This document shows, piece after piece, positions 26,524 through 34,769 of a stretch of DNA of 64,000 nt; position 1 is the stretch's first letter; the number at the start of each line of letters is the position of its first letter. The notes under the pieces are model-generated. The model saw nothing but the letters and a program-made list of their open reading frames with translations. It was not told the origin of the DNA and searched no databases. The DNA is taken from contig URKJ01000014.1 of assembly GCA_900548385.1 (NCBI GenBank), positions 27,398-91,397 of the forward strand, given 5' to 3'. Position numbers and translations under genes: made by a program. The DNA is from an uncultured bacterium (GTDB lineage: Bacteria > Verrucomicrobiota > Lentisphaeria > Victivallales > UBA1829).

Positions 26524-26540
26524 ACCCATACGAATATCAT

Positions 26541-26563
26541 GCCGTGCGGCGATTCCGCACGGC
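26541..26563 (+). terminator. Hairpin after purA
   Basis: GCCGTGCGG-CGATT-CCGCACGGC is a perfect nine-pair stem directly after purA. The following bases (GTTCACAACC) lack a T-tract, so it could be a pause or processing hairpin and not a full terminator. Confidence 0.45.
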
Positions 26564-26601
26564 GTTCACAACCCCGTACCGGGAAGATGGTTTGAAAAGG
26601 G

Positions 26602-27759
26602 ATGCCGCTGATTCATGATAAAAGATTGACCGAAACACCTCCGGCGCTTGCCGTTCTCCGGTCTTTTTTTTCGCGTTTTGACCTGATGCAGCTCATTCCG
26701 ATGACCGTTCTCCTGCTGACGGGGCTTCTTTTTATCTACGGAACCGGACAGCAGATCGGCGGATTCTACGCGGAACTGTGGGGACGGCAGGTGGTCTGGA
26801 TCGGAATCGGCGCGGCGCTTTGGCTTACGCTTTCCCTGTTCGATTACCGGAATTACGGTCTGCTTGCGCTCTGCCTCTACCCCGTCGGACTCTTTTTGCT
26901 GATCTATGTTCTGTTCGCCGGAGTGAAGCTGTACGGTGCGCGGCGCTGGCTCGATATTGCCGGGATCAGCGTTCAGCCGTCCGAAATTGCCAAACTGCTG
27001 ACCATTGTACTTGCTGCATGGCTCTTTTCCCTGGAACAATTCCGCCTCACCCGCTGGCGTTCCCTCGGCATCCTGTTTCTGCTGGCGGCGGTCCCCGGTT
27101 TTCTGATCTTCCGGGAACCGAACCTGAGTACCGCTCTGACGCTCGTATTCGGCGTGTTCGTCGTTGCGTTTGCGGCGGGACTGCGTCTGCGCATGATCCT
27201 GATCGGTCTGCTTGTCCTTGCGATCTGCGCTCCGGTCGGCTACTCGATGCTGCGTCCCTACCATAAAGCGCGCATTCATGTGTTTCTGAAACCGGATTCG
27301 GATCCGTTGAACAAAGGTTGGAACCAGCGGCAGTCGGAACTGGCAGTGGGCAGCGGCGGGCTGACCGGGAAAGGATTCATGCAGGGAACTCAGAACCAGC
27401 TTGGCTATCTGCCGCAAACCGTATCCAATTCGGACTTCATCTTTTCCGTAATCGCGGAAGAAACGGGTTTTCTCGGCTCCGCACTGCTGCTGATCATGTA
27501 TACGGTGTTGATGATCTCGATCTTCCGGACGGCGCTGATCGCCCCGGATGATTTCGGGCGTTATCTCTGCACGGGGATCGGAGCGGTTCTCGCCCTGCAC
27601 TCAATCGTCAATATCGGGATGAGCGTCCGCCTGATGCCCGTTACGGGACTTCCTCTTCCGCTGGTCAGTTACGGCGGAACTTTCATGCTCGCCACGATGT
27701 CCTGTCTCGGCATCGTGCAGTCCGTTTATGCGAGACGCAACCGGAACCTACAGGAGTGA
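26602..27759 (+). CDS. rodA: Rod-shape SEDS glycosyltransferase RodA
   Basis: RodA polymerises lipid II into peptidoglycan glycan chains during side-wall growth, with a class B penicillin-binding protein. The 385-residue protein has about ten membrane segments and SEDS landmarks: YGARRWLDIAGISVQPSEIAKL, EPNLSTALTL with the conserved Asp position taken by Asn, FLKPDSDPLNKGWNQRQSE, AVGSGGLTGKGF, a SNSDFIFSVIAEETGFLG stretch, and VTGLPLPLVSYGGTF. These favour RodA over FtsW. The ATG at 26602 has AAAAGGG almost touching it, so the start is not certain. Its stop is followed by the next ATG within five bases. Confidence 0.93.
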   Translation: MPLIHDKRLTETPPALAVLRSFFSRFDLMQLIPMTVLLLTGLLFIYGTGQQIGGFYAELWGRQVVWIGIGAALWLTLSLFDYRNYGLLALCLYPVGLFLLIYVLFAGVKLYGARRWLDIAGISVQPSEIAKLLTIVLAAWLFSLEQFRLTRWRSLGILFLLAAVPGFLIFREPNLSTALTLVFGVFVVAFAAGLRLRMILIGLLVLAICAPVGYSMLRPYHKARIHVFLKPDSDPLNKGWNQRQSELAVGSGGLTGKGFMQGTQNQLGYLPQTVSNSDFIFSVIAEETGFLGSALLLIMYTVLMISIFRTALIAPDDFGRYLCTGIGAVLALHSIVNIGMSVRLMPVTGLPLPLVSYGGTFMLATMSCLGIVQSVYARRNRNLQE

Positions 27760-27761
27760 TC

Positions 27762-29513
27762 ATGTACGAAAACGTCAAATTTCTGCCGATGACCCGCCTT
27801 GAGATGGAAGCTCTCGGCTGGGATTCCATTGACATTCTTCTCATCACCGGCGACGCCTATGTGGAACACCCGTCGTTCGGAACCGCGGTAATCGGCCGCT
27901 ATCTGCTCGACAAGGGATTCCGGGTCGGAGTCGCCGCCCAGCCGGACTGGAAAGATCCCGAATCCCTGAAAACCATGGGGCGGCCCAACATCGCCTGCGG
28001 CGTCTCATCCGGCAACATGGACTCCATGGTCTGCATCTACACCGTCGGACGCCGCTTCCGCAAGGACGACATGTATTCCCCCGGCGGAGTAACGGGCAAG
28101 CGCCCCCCGATGGCATCGGTTGTTTACACCCAGTTGGCGAAATGCGCATTTCCCGGACTCAAAACCGTGCTCGGGGGCGTGGAAGCGAGTCTCCGGCGCG
28201 TCGCTCATTACGATTACTGGCAGGACAAAATGCACCCGTCGGTACTCGTCGAAGCCAAAGCCGACATTCTCATTTTCGGCATGGGGGAAACCGCATCGCT
28301 CGAAGTCTACACCCGGATCCGTGACGGCAGACCGCTCGACGGCATTCCGGGAACCGCCCGTTTTCTCGGCGGAAATGCGACAAAGGAGTTCGATCCCGCC
28401 GGAAGCCTGGAACTGCCCTCTTACGAACGGATCTGTTCCGACAAAGATGCTCTTCTGGAACAGACGATGAAGATTGAAGCGGAAATGAATCCGTGGTGCG
28501 GACGCCGTCTGACCCAGCGTTACAACGACCGCCTTCTGGTACTGGAACGTCCGAACCCGCCGCTCTCCCAGGCGGAATTTGACCATGTTTGCGAACTGCC
28601 CTACGGCATGGGACCGCACCCGTCCTACAAAGAACCGGTCCCGGCATACGAGTGCGTCAAATTCTCCGTCCCAGCCGTGCGCGGCTGTCCGGGCGGCTGC
28701 GCATTCTGCGGCCTCGTTTCGCACCAGACCCGGCACCTCGTCTCCCGCTCTCCGGAATCGGTGATGCGGAGCATTGAACGGCTGAAAAAACTTCCCGGTT
28801 TCAACGGAATCGTCAGCGACATCGGCGGCGCGGCGTCCAATGTTTTCGGCAACCGCGTGGCGGACCATACGATGTGCGAAAAATGCCGGCGCGTCTCCTG
28901 CATGTGGCCGAAACCGTGCAAAAATTATATCCCCGACGGTTCGACATTGCAGAAACTGCTCCGCACAGCGATGAAATCTCCCGGCATACGCAAAGTGTTC
29001 CTGAATTCGGGAATGCGTCTGGATCTCGCTCTGCGCCAGCCGGAATTGACTTTGGAGATCATCCGCAACCATGTATCGGGGCATCTCAAGGTCGCGCCTG
29101 AGCACCTTCATCCGAAAGTCCTGAACCTGATGCGGAAAGGGCAGCCCGGCGAACTTGAAGAATTTATGAAAATGTTCGACAGATGCAACAAGGAAACCGG
29201 AAAGGAACAGTACCTGATCCCGTTGTTCATCTCCAACTTCCCCGGCTGTACGGAAGCGGAAATGAAAGTCGTGGATGATTTTCTGGAGAAGCACCACTGG
29301 AGTCCGCAGCAGGTGCAGGATTACATCCCGCTGCCCATGACCATGGGCGCCGCCATGTATTACAGCGGAAAAAATCCCTATACCGGCGAAACCATCGAAG
29401 TCAACCGCGGCCTGCGCGAACGCAGAACGCAGATTCACATGCTGAAAAAGAAACGCGGTTCCAGATACCGCAGTGACAATACTAAAAACAAAGGAGGCAG
29501 ACAATGGCGCTGA
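27762..29513 (+). CDS. YgiQ family radical SAM protein
   Basis: The 583-residue protein has the UPF0313/YgiQ order: LPMTRLEMEALGWDSIDILLITGDAYVEHPSFG at the start, a cobalamin-binding-like middle (VVYTQLAKCAFPGLKTVLGGVEASLRRVAHYDYW), the radical SAM cysteines in RGCPGGCAFCGLVSHQ, and C-terminal PLPMTMGAAMYYSGKNPYTGE. The reaction is not known for this family. ATG 27762 is preferred over GTG 27756 because CAGGAG precedes it. It is the third gene of a run with rodA and the repeat protein, and it overlaps the latter by ten bases. Confidence 0.92.
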   Translation: MYENVKFLPMTRLEMEALGWDSIDILLITGDAYVEHPSFGTAVIGRYLLDKGFRVGVAAQPDWKDPESLKTMGRPNIACGVSSGNMDSMVCIYTVGRRFRKDDMYSPGGVTGKRPPMASVVYTQLAKCAFPGLKTVLGGVEASLRRVAHYDYWQDKMHPSVLVEAKADILIFGMGETASLEVYTRIRDGRPLDGIPGTARFLGGNATKEFDPAGSLELPSYERICSDKDALLEQTMKIEAEMNPWCGRRLTQRYNDRLLVLERPNPPLSQAEFDHVCELPYGMGPHPSYKEPVPAYECVKFSVPAVRGCPGGCAFCGLVSHQTRHLVSRSPESVMRSIERLKKLPGFNGIVSDIGGAASNVFGNRVADHTMCEKCRRVSCMWPKPCKNYIPDGSTLQKLLRTAMKSPGIRKVFLNSGMRLDLALRQPELTLEIIRNHVSGHLKVAPEHLHPKVLNLMRKGQPGELEEFMKMFDRCNKETGKEQYLIPLFISNFPGCTEAEMKVVDDFLEKHHWSPQQVQDYIPLPMTMGAAMYYSGKNPYTGETIEVNRGLRERRTQIHMLKKKRGSRYRSDNTKNKGGRQWR

Positions 29514-31117
29514 ACATCCCCCCCGCATCCGAACCCAAAAGCCAGAAAGACAATTACTGGGACTCTCTGGGCGACAATTACAAAGTCTCCGTGACCGAAA
29601 GCGGAACCCTGATCAACACCGAATGGGTCGGCACGGAAGACACCACGGACTACCGTCTGCTGAACCTCTTCGCCCCCGGCTTCTATACGTTTTACACATC
29701 CGGGGTCACCTCGTCCATAAAATTCACGCTCTACCGCTATACCGGCTCGTCCGGACTGAAAAAAGTCACGGGATTCTCGCTTTCCAACGGCTCCAAAAAC
29801 AGCAAGAACCTGCTGCTGGACGCCGGAACTTACTATGTCTGTTATGAAAGCAAATCCTCCAAGAAATCCGTCGGGACCTGGTACAGCACGGACATCGTGG
29901 CAGATACATTCACCCGGATCAACACCGCCGATGACGATTACACCAATCTCTCCCCCTCTTACACGGTCCAGCTCCGGAATACGGGAACCGTCATCAACAA
30001 CGACTGGGTCGGATTCGGCGATTCAATCGACTTCCGCAGGCTGGATCTCGACGTTCCCGGCTCCTACTCGTTCTCGCTTTCCGGACTCACCGCAAAAGCC
30101 AAACTGACCATCTACACGGTCGATTCAAAAGGAAAATTGAAAAAACTCACCTCCGTTTCCGGAAAAGCCGAAAAAGTGAGCTTCACCAAGGAAAAGCTCA
30201 TGAACAGCGGAACCTATTATCTCTCCGTTGAAGCGACCGGATGGAAGAAAGGACAGAATACCGCGTATTCCGTCACCGCCACCGGACAGGCATTCACACA
30301 GGGAAATACTCTGGATGACGTCTGGAACACGCTTTCCGACGCATACTGCGTCACTCTTCTCGAATCCGGCACCATCATCAGCAACGAGTGGGTCGGATTC
30401 GGCGATACGGTCGACTGGCGACGGATCAACCTGACGGAATCCGGACGTTTCTCGTTCTATATCGACAACGTCAGCGAAAAGGTCAAAATGACCGTTTACA
30501 GCATGGATCCCGTCAAGCAGAAACTGAAAAAACTCTCCTCCGTCTCCGTCAGCAAAGGTTACAAGGAATTCAAAAAACCGCTGGAGCTGATCGCCGGGAC
30601 CTACTACATCTCCGTGGAAGCAAGCAACGCGAAGAAAGGGAAAAACTCATCTTACGACGTCGGCGTCAATGCCACGTTCAACACTCCGCCGCAGAATCCC
30701 GGTCTGCCCTCGTTCATCGCCACGGAAATCAATCCGGCGGACGGCGGAATCCGCAACGCAATCATCTCTTATGAAACACAGGAACGGAACTACACCTTCT
30801 CCGTTGCCGATGGTCAGACCGGAAATTACGGTTTCATCTTCACCTCCGAAAGTCCGGGCGCTCAAATGATCCTCTACAAATATGATCAGGAGGACAGGAC
30901 CTACGACATCCATCACATGTTCGCACCCAACGATGCGCTCACGCTGTCACTCGACCGCGGCGACTATCTGATCGAACTGTCGTCGATCTCCGAACTTTCC
31001 AAACATCAGGAGTTTTCATCCAGCGTCCTCATTTCGACGCCGTATCTCGCCTCCGCTTCCGATCTTGCCCGTTCCGGCATGACGGATACCCAGCGGAATC
31101 TGATGACTCTCGCCTGA
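29504..31117 (+). CDS. Beta-rich tandem-repeat protein, PPC-like modules
   Basis: The 537-residue protein consists of three clear repeats of about 128 residues (landmark Trp-Val-Gly at 41, 168 and 296) and a weaker fourth (about 396-520). Each runs SGT-I-N-(D/E)WVGxGDxxDxRRLxL, a strand-rich part with T-Y-x6-KLKK, and GTYYxSVE before the next unit. This looks like pre-peptidase-type beta modules found in very large surface proteins of gut bacteria. No signal peptide, anchor or enzyme domain is visible, so its location is puzzling. A strong AAAGGAGG ribosome site precedes ATG 29504, ten bases inside the YgiQ gene. Confidence 0.72.
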   Translation: MALNIPPASEPKSQKDNYWDSLGDNYKVSVTESGTLINTEWVGTEDTTDYRLLNLFAPGFYTFYTSGVTSSIKFTLYRYTGSSGLKKVTGFSLSNGSKNSKNLLLDAGTYYVCYESKSSKKSVGTWYSTDIVADTFTRINTADDDYTNLSPSYTVQLRNTGTVINNDWVGFGDSIDFRRLDLDVPGSYSFSLSGLTAKAKLTIYTVDSKGKLKKLTSVSGKAEKVSFTKEKLMNSGTYYLSVEATGWKKGQNTAYSVTATGQAFTQGNTLDDVWNTLSDAYCVTLLESGTIISNEWVGFGDTVDWRRINLTESGRFSFYIDNVSEKVKMTVYSMDPVKQKLKKLSSVSVSKGYKEFKKPLELIAGTYYISVEASNAKKGKNSSYDVGVNATFNTPPQNPGLPSFIATEINPADGGIRNAIISYETQERNYTFSVADGQTGNYGFIFTSESPGAQMILYKYDQEDRTYDIHHMFAPNDALTLSLDRGDYLIELSSISELSKHQEFSSSVLISTPYLASASDLARSGMTDTQRNLMTLA

Positions 31118-31124
31118 TTCACGG

Positions 31125-31165
31125 CTCCCCGGCGGACAAACACGCCTGCCGGGGAGTTCACTTTT
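31125..31165. terminator. Hairpin terminator between repeat protein and DMT transporter genes
   Basis: CTCCCCGGC and GCCGGGGAG pair around a 14-base loop and are followed on the plus strand by TTCACTTTT. It separates two converging transcripts. Confidence 0.65.
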
Positions 31166-31169
31166 CCCG

Positions 31170-32060
31170 TCACAGTTTCACTGCCAGTACACCGGTCACC
31201 ACCAGAATCAATGCGGCGACCTGACGGTGCGAAAGCCGTTCCCGGAGTCCGAACCGGGTATAGAGCGTATAAACGAAAATCAGAACCGCTCCGCTGACGG
31301 GGTATACAATTCCCGCGCGTCCGAGCTCCCCCAGCCGTTTCAGAGCGGGAAACAGCACCGCATAGGATAGAACCGCAAGAATCCCCCAGGCAAAACCCGT
31401 CTTCAAAAGAGGTCTCCATTCCGTTTTCGGCGGATTGCGACGCAGCAAAGTCCATCCGCCAAAGAACAGACAGTTCATCAGCAGAATGATCAGAGTGCTG
31501 TTCAACGGCGGAAGCGGTTTTCCCGCCATCCCGCAAACCGACGACCAGACAATGCAGATCTGGCTGATTCCGGCACACAACGTGGAAAGGATCGCCATGA
31601 AAAGGCGTCCATGCTCCGCACGTCCCTCTTTTTTCCGCTTTCCCGACGCGGTCAGAACAACCGCGGCAATCAGACACAGGATCCCCAGAGCGTTCCAAAC
31701 CGCCATCCGTTCTCCCCAGACGATCACGCTCCAAAGGAACGATACGGCAAATCCCATCCGCGACAGCGCAAAATAAAGCGCACATCCGCCCTGTCCGAGA
31801 TTCCGCATCGTCAGCATCTGTGAAATTCCGTTCAGCAAAGCGCCAACGGCAAGCGCAGCAATAACGATCCGGCTGTCGGGGAACGGAATCAGAGTCTTCT
31901 GAACCGCCAGCACACAACAGAGAAGCAGCGCGGCGGTCAGAGACCCGGTGAAGAAAAACTGTTCCACCCGGCAGCCGCTCCGCCGCGCGGAAGTCAGAAC
32001 AATCCCGATCCCGGTCCAGAAAATACCGACAAACAGCGTCAGCAAAGAACCGGCCAGCAT
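31170..32060 (-). CDS. EamA/DMT family transporter
   Basis: The 296-residue protein has ten hydrophobic segments in two EamA repeats, with FALSRMGFAVSFLWSVIVWGERMAVWNALGILCLIAAVVL in the first and YPVSGAVLIFVYTLYTRFGLRERLSHRQVAALILVVTGVL in the second; the W-GE-x-W-x-A-G-x-LI pattern is the family signature. Substrates are small metabolites and vary widely. I start at ATG 32060, which has GGAGGAG at good spacing; an upstream ATG at 32087 lies in the end of the DUF4832 gene. It is the last gene of the lacI-DUF4832-transporter run and may import its product. Confidence 0.85.
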   Translation of the reverse strand: MLAGSLLTLFVGIFWTGIGIVLTSARRSGCRVEQFFFTGSLTAALLLCCVLAVQKTLIPFPDSRIVIAALAVGALLNGISQMLTMRNLGQGGCALYFALSRMGFAVSFLWSVIVWGERMAVWNALGILCLIAAVVLTASGKRKKEGRAEHGRLFMAILSTLCAGISQICIVWSSVCGMAGKPLPPLNSTLIILLMNCLFFGGWTLLRRNPPKTEWRPLLKTGFAWGILAVLSYAVLFPALKRLGELGRAGIVYPVSGAVLIFVYTLYTRFGLRERLSHRQVAALILVVTGVLAVKL

Positions 32061-32061
32061 T

Positions 32062-33555
32062 TCAAACTCCTCCGATCGTGACCACATCCGCCGGATAAAG
32101 CCCGCTGTCCGTCCGTCCGCAATTTGCCAGCTGCATCCGCTCTCCGGCGAAACCGCAGTGTTCCAGTCCGAACATCAGCCGATACTCTCCGGCGGACAGA
32201 TCGGGCGGCAGACGCCATGTCAGCGAGTCCGTAATACGAACTCCGCTCTCCCATGTCTCCGCTCCGCAGCCGCAGGATGGCGTCTGCGTCTCACTCCAGA
32301 CAACCGTGCCGTCCATTCCGCACAAAGCGGTACGGACCCGGAATTTTTCATAACAGGGCGCCGCACCGGTATTCGTCCAGCGGAACCAGGTATGCAGAAC
32401 GCCCGGTTCCGTTTCCACATCAACCGACTCCGCCGCGAGACGGTATCCGGTCCGGCGGGCGAGATGACGCCAAAGCTCCATCTGATTCTCAACGGTCAAC
32501 GCATCGAACTGTTCTGGCGTAAACCCGTATCCGGAATAGATTCTTTTCTGCGGAATCGGAATCTCTTTTGCGATATTGAGTTCACCGAGCCCGGACGCCT
32601 CCCCGCCTCTCTGCCAGTAACTCATTCCGAGCCCCAGAGCGAACTCCAGCGCCTCCGGAAGTACCAGATTTTCAAACACGACCTTGGAACGGTACTTGAA
32701 ACGGCGGAACATATCCGCGCAGGCGTCATCCAGCCACGGCGACCGGAACGGCGGGTGCCACGCCTTGCCAAGTCCGCCGCATTTGAGCATGATCCCGCAC
32801 TCCGCAAGATACTCAAAGCTCGGCATGGCATCGACAAAACGGTCCTGGAAACTGGGATCGCCCACCGACTGCTGAAGCGGCGTATCGGGAAACGCCGCGC
32901 GGTACCGGTCGATCAGTTCCCGGTGCGCCTCAAGATAACGCGGAATCGTATATCCTTTCCGCTCCCATTCCGTCCGGGGATAATGATCGGCAATATGCAT
33001 CTCGCCCCAACGTCCGGTATGCGCGATCGCGAAACTCTCCACATACGGTTTCCCGTTGTAGCGCTCGCCAAGCGCCCGGATCAGATTCGCCGCCTTTTCG
33101 ATATAGACGGGATCCCAGTAAACCGGATAACGGACCGGCATGGACGTATCGCCGGGAATCTCGTTCAGCAGCCACGAATTCCGGTAGAATTCGATCGGCT
33201 CATCCACATATTGCGCCCCCGCATCGAACACCCATTGCGGCGTCCCCTGATCATACAGCGTCCCCAGAGTATCCATGCCGCGCACCTTGAGCAGAACCTT
33301 GAAACCGGCGTCAATCCACGACTGGAAACAGCCTTCCCATTCCGGATGATCCCAAAGAAATTTTCCCTCCTCCGGTTCCAGTTGCGACCACGAAATGTCA
33401 ATCGCGATCTTGTCGCTCAGCCGTTCCCGCAGAAACCACGCATCCTCCGGCACTTCGTCGAACCGGAGCTTGTTTCTTCTCTGGAGATAATTGATTCCAC
33501 ACCCGCGATTCCGAAGAACCGCGCTATCCGGCAACCTTTCCAGTCTGATTTGCAT
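32062..33555 (-). CDS. DUF4832-type glycoside hydrolase-like protein
   Basis: The 497-residue protein opens with a TIM-barrel-like half resembling GH42/DUF4434 folds (LRNRGCGINYLQRRNKLRF, IDISWSQLEPEEGKFLWDHPEWEG, AIAHTGRWGEMHIADHYPRTEWER) and ends with a beta-sandwich of the DUF4832 type (TWFRWTNTGAAPCYEKFRV ... SAGEYRLMFGLEH). E in SWSQLEPEEG and the GRWGEMH Glu are candidate active-site acids. No signal peptide is present, so it would act in the cytoplasm. The promoter carries a LacI-type operator at 33572-33589, and the lacI gene lies directly upstream. The substrate is unknown. Confidence 0.75.
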   Translation of the reverse strand: MQIRLERLPDSAVLRNRGCGINYLQRRNKLRFDEVPEDAWFLRERLSDKIAIDISWSQLEPEEGKFLWDHPEWEGCFQSWIDAGFKVLLKVRGMDTLGTLYDQGTPQWVFDAGAQYVDEPIEFYRNSWLLNEIPGDTSMPVRYPVYWDPVYIEKAANLIRALGERYNGKPYVESFAIAHTGRWGEMHIADHYPRTEWERKGYTIPRYLEAHRELIDRYRAAFPDTPLQQSVGDPSFQDRFVDAMPSFEYLAECGIMLKCGGLGKAWHPPFRSPWLDDACADMFRRFKYRSKVVFENLVLPEALEFALGLGMSYWQRGGEASGLGELNIAKEIPIPQKRIYSGYGFTPEQFDALTVENQMELWRHLARRTGYRLAAESVDVETEPGVLHTWFRWTNTGAAPCYEKFRVRTALCGMDGTVVWSETQTPSCGCGAETWESGVRITDSLTWRLPPDLSAGEYRLMFGLEHCGFAGERMQLANCGRTDSGLYPADVVTIGGV

Positions 33556-33571
33556 CTTTCTTCCCCTTTTC

Positions 33572-33589
33572 TGCTATATCGGTATAGCA
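33572..33589. promoter_or_regulatory. LacI-type operator before the DUF4832 gene
   Basis: TGCTATATCGGTATAGCA is an 18-base near-perfect palindrome (8 of 9 base pairs) with a central CG, the usual build of a LacI/GalR operator. It lies 17 bases before the DUF4832 start and right after the lacI stop. A related site lies before lacI itself (34635-34652). Confidence 0.75.
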
Positions 33590-33625
33590 TTTATTATAAA
33601 AAATAATTCCTGTCGGTTTTTCAGT

Positions 33626-34621
33626 TCAATACAGAAAATAATGCGGTCCGCTTTCCAGCTTCCGTCTGCGCAGTTCCTCCGCACAGGCGAATTCCGCTTC
33701 CGGACGCAAATCCATCCCCTCTTCCCCCTGAATCATGCGGATCAAAACCCGGACGCTTTCCCGGATCAGTTGTTCAAATTCATTGCGGATCAGTCCGGCA
33801 ATCCGCGGATCGGCAAACGCGGGATGATCGAAATGGCAGTTCGCCACGATTTCCGGCCGATACTGCGGAAACTCCTGCCGGATCACCTGCAGAAACAGAA
33901 CCGCACTTCTCCACCCGCTCAGCAGAACCGCGGACGGAGCCTGACGGCATACCTGTCGCAACAGCTCCGTCCATTCCTCCGGATCAGGCGGAATACAGCA
34001 GACATCCAGAGCCATTCCCGCTCTTCCGCACTCCGTTTCCAGAACATCCGGCCAGGCAGAATACTCACTGTGAATGCAGAAGATCCGGCGGTGTCCGCGT
34101 CCGGCAAGATACGCAACCGCCTGTCCAAGTGCTTTTCTGTAATCAATCGCCGCTGAATGAAACAATCCGGACTCCTGATACATCAGCATCATCGGAAACG
34201 CCTCCCGGTGAAGCTGTTCCGCCAGTTCTCCGCCGGAAAGCAGTTCGCAGTACAGAATGCCGTCCACGCGGTATTCCGCCAGAGTCCGCAGACTTTCCAG
34301 CTCTTCCTTCCGATCATAATCGCACAATGAAATCAGCAGCCGATACCCATGTTTCCGCGCCTCCCGGAGCGCAAGATCGGCAAACGCGGACCAGAACGCA
34401 TTGCGGAGTTCCGAAATCACAAGCCCGATCGTCTGCGTTCTGCCGCTTTTCAGCGAACGAGCCAGTTTGGACGGCAGATAATGGCACTTGCGGACCGCCT
34501 CCTCAATCCGTTTCCGGGTCTCATCCCGCATCCGGGCATCGGGCGTTCCCGCAAGAAATTTTGAAACCAGAGCTTTGGAAACTCCGGCTTCCTCCGCCAC
34601 ATCTTTCAGCGTTGCTTTCAT
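33626..34621 (-). CDS. LacI-family transcriptional regulator
   Basis: The 331-residue protein has the LacI helix-turn-helix TLKDVAEEAGVSKALVSKFLAG at residues 4-25, a hinge with YLPSKLARSLKSGRT, and a periplasmic-binding-type sensor domain (TIGLVISELRNAFWSAFADLALREARKHGYRLLI and AVAYLAGRGHRRIFCIHS). The recognition helix lies at residues 16-24, where the usual TVSR reads ALVSK. It probably represses the DUF4832-transporter pair through the operator at 33572 and itself through the site at 34635. The effector is likely a sugar but is unknown. Confidence 0.92.
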   Translation of the reverse strand: MKATLKDVAEEAGVSKALVSKFLAGTPDARMRDETRKRIEEAVRKCHYLPSKLARSLKSGRTQTIGLVISELRNAFWSAFADLALREARKHGYRLLISLCDYDRKEELESLRTLAEYRVDGILYCELLSGGELAEQLHREAFPMMLMYQESGLFHSAAIDYRKALGQAVAYLAGRGHRRIFCIHSEYSAWPDVLETECGRAGMALDVCCIPPDPEEWTELLRQVCRQAPSAVLLSGWRSAVLFLQVIRQEFPQYRPEIVANCHFDHPAFADPRIAGLIRNEFEQLIRESVRVLIRMIQGEEGMDLRPEAEFACAEELRRRKLESGPHYFLY

Positions 34622-34634
34622 GCTCGAAAACCTC

Positions 34635-34652
34635 TGCTATATCGTTTTACCA
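34635..34652. promoter_or_regulatory. Degenerate LacI operator before lacI
   Basis: TGCTATATCGTTTTACCA shares its first ten bases with the operator at 33572 and five of the last eight. A further TAGCA lies at 34658-34662, so a wider palindrome TGCTAT...ATAGCA is also possible. This suggests autoregulation. Confidence 0.5.
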
Positions 34653-34703
34653 TACAATAGCATGAAAACCGGCTTTTACAATCATCCCGCACCGGATTTC
34701 CAT

Positions 34704-34745
34704 AAAAAAAACGCGTCCGCTTCCCATTGCGGGGAAACGGACGCG
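34704..34745 (-). terminator. Intrinsic terminator of nifJ
   Basis: On the minus strand CGCGTCCGTTTCCC and GGGAAGCGGACGCG pair with a six-base loop and run into eight T. It ends the nifJ transcript 25 bases after the stop and separates it from lacI. Confidence 0.85.
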
Positions 34746-34769
34746 CGATTATTGACGGTTCTGAATGAA

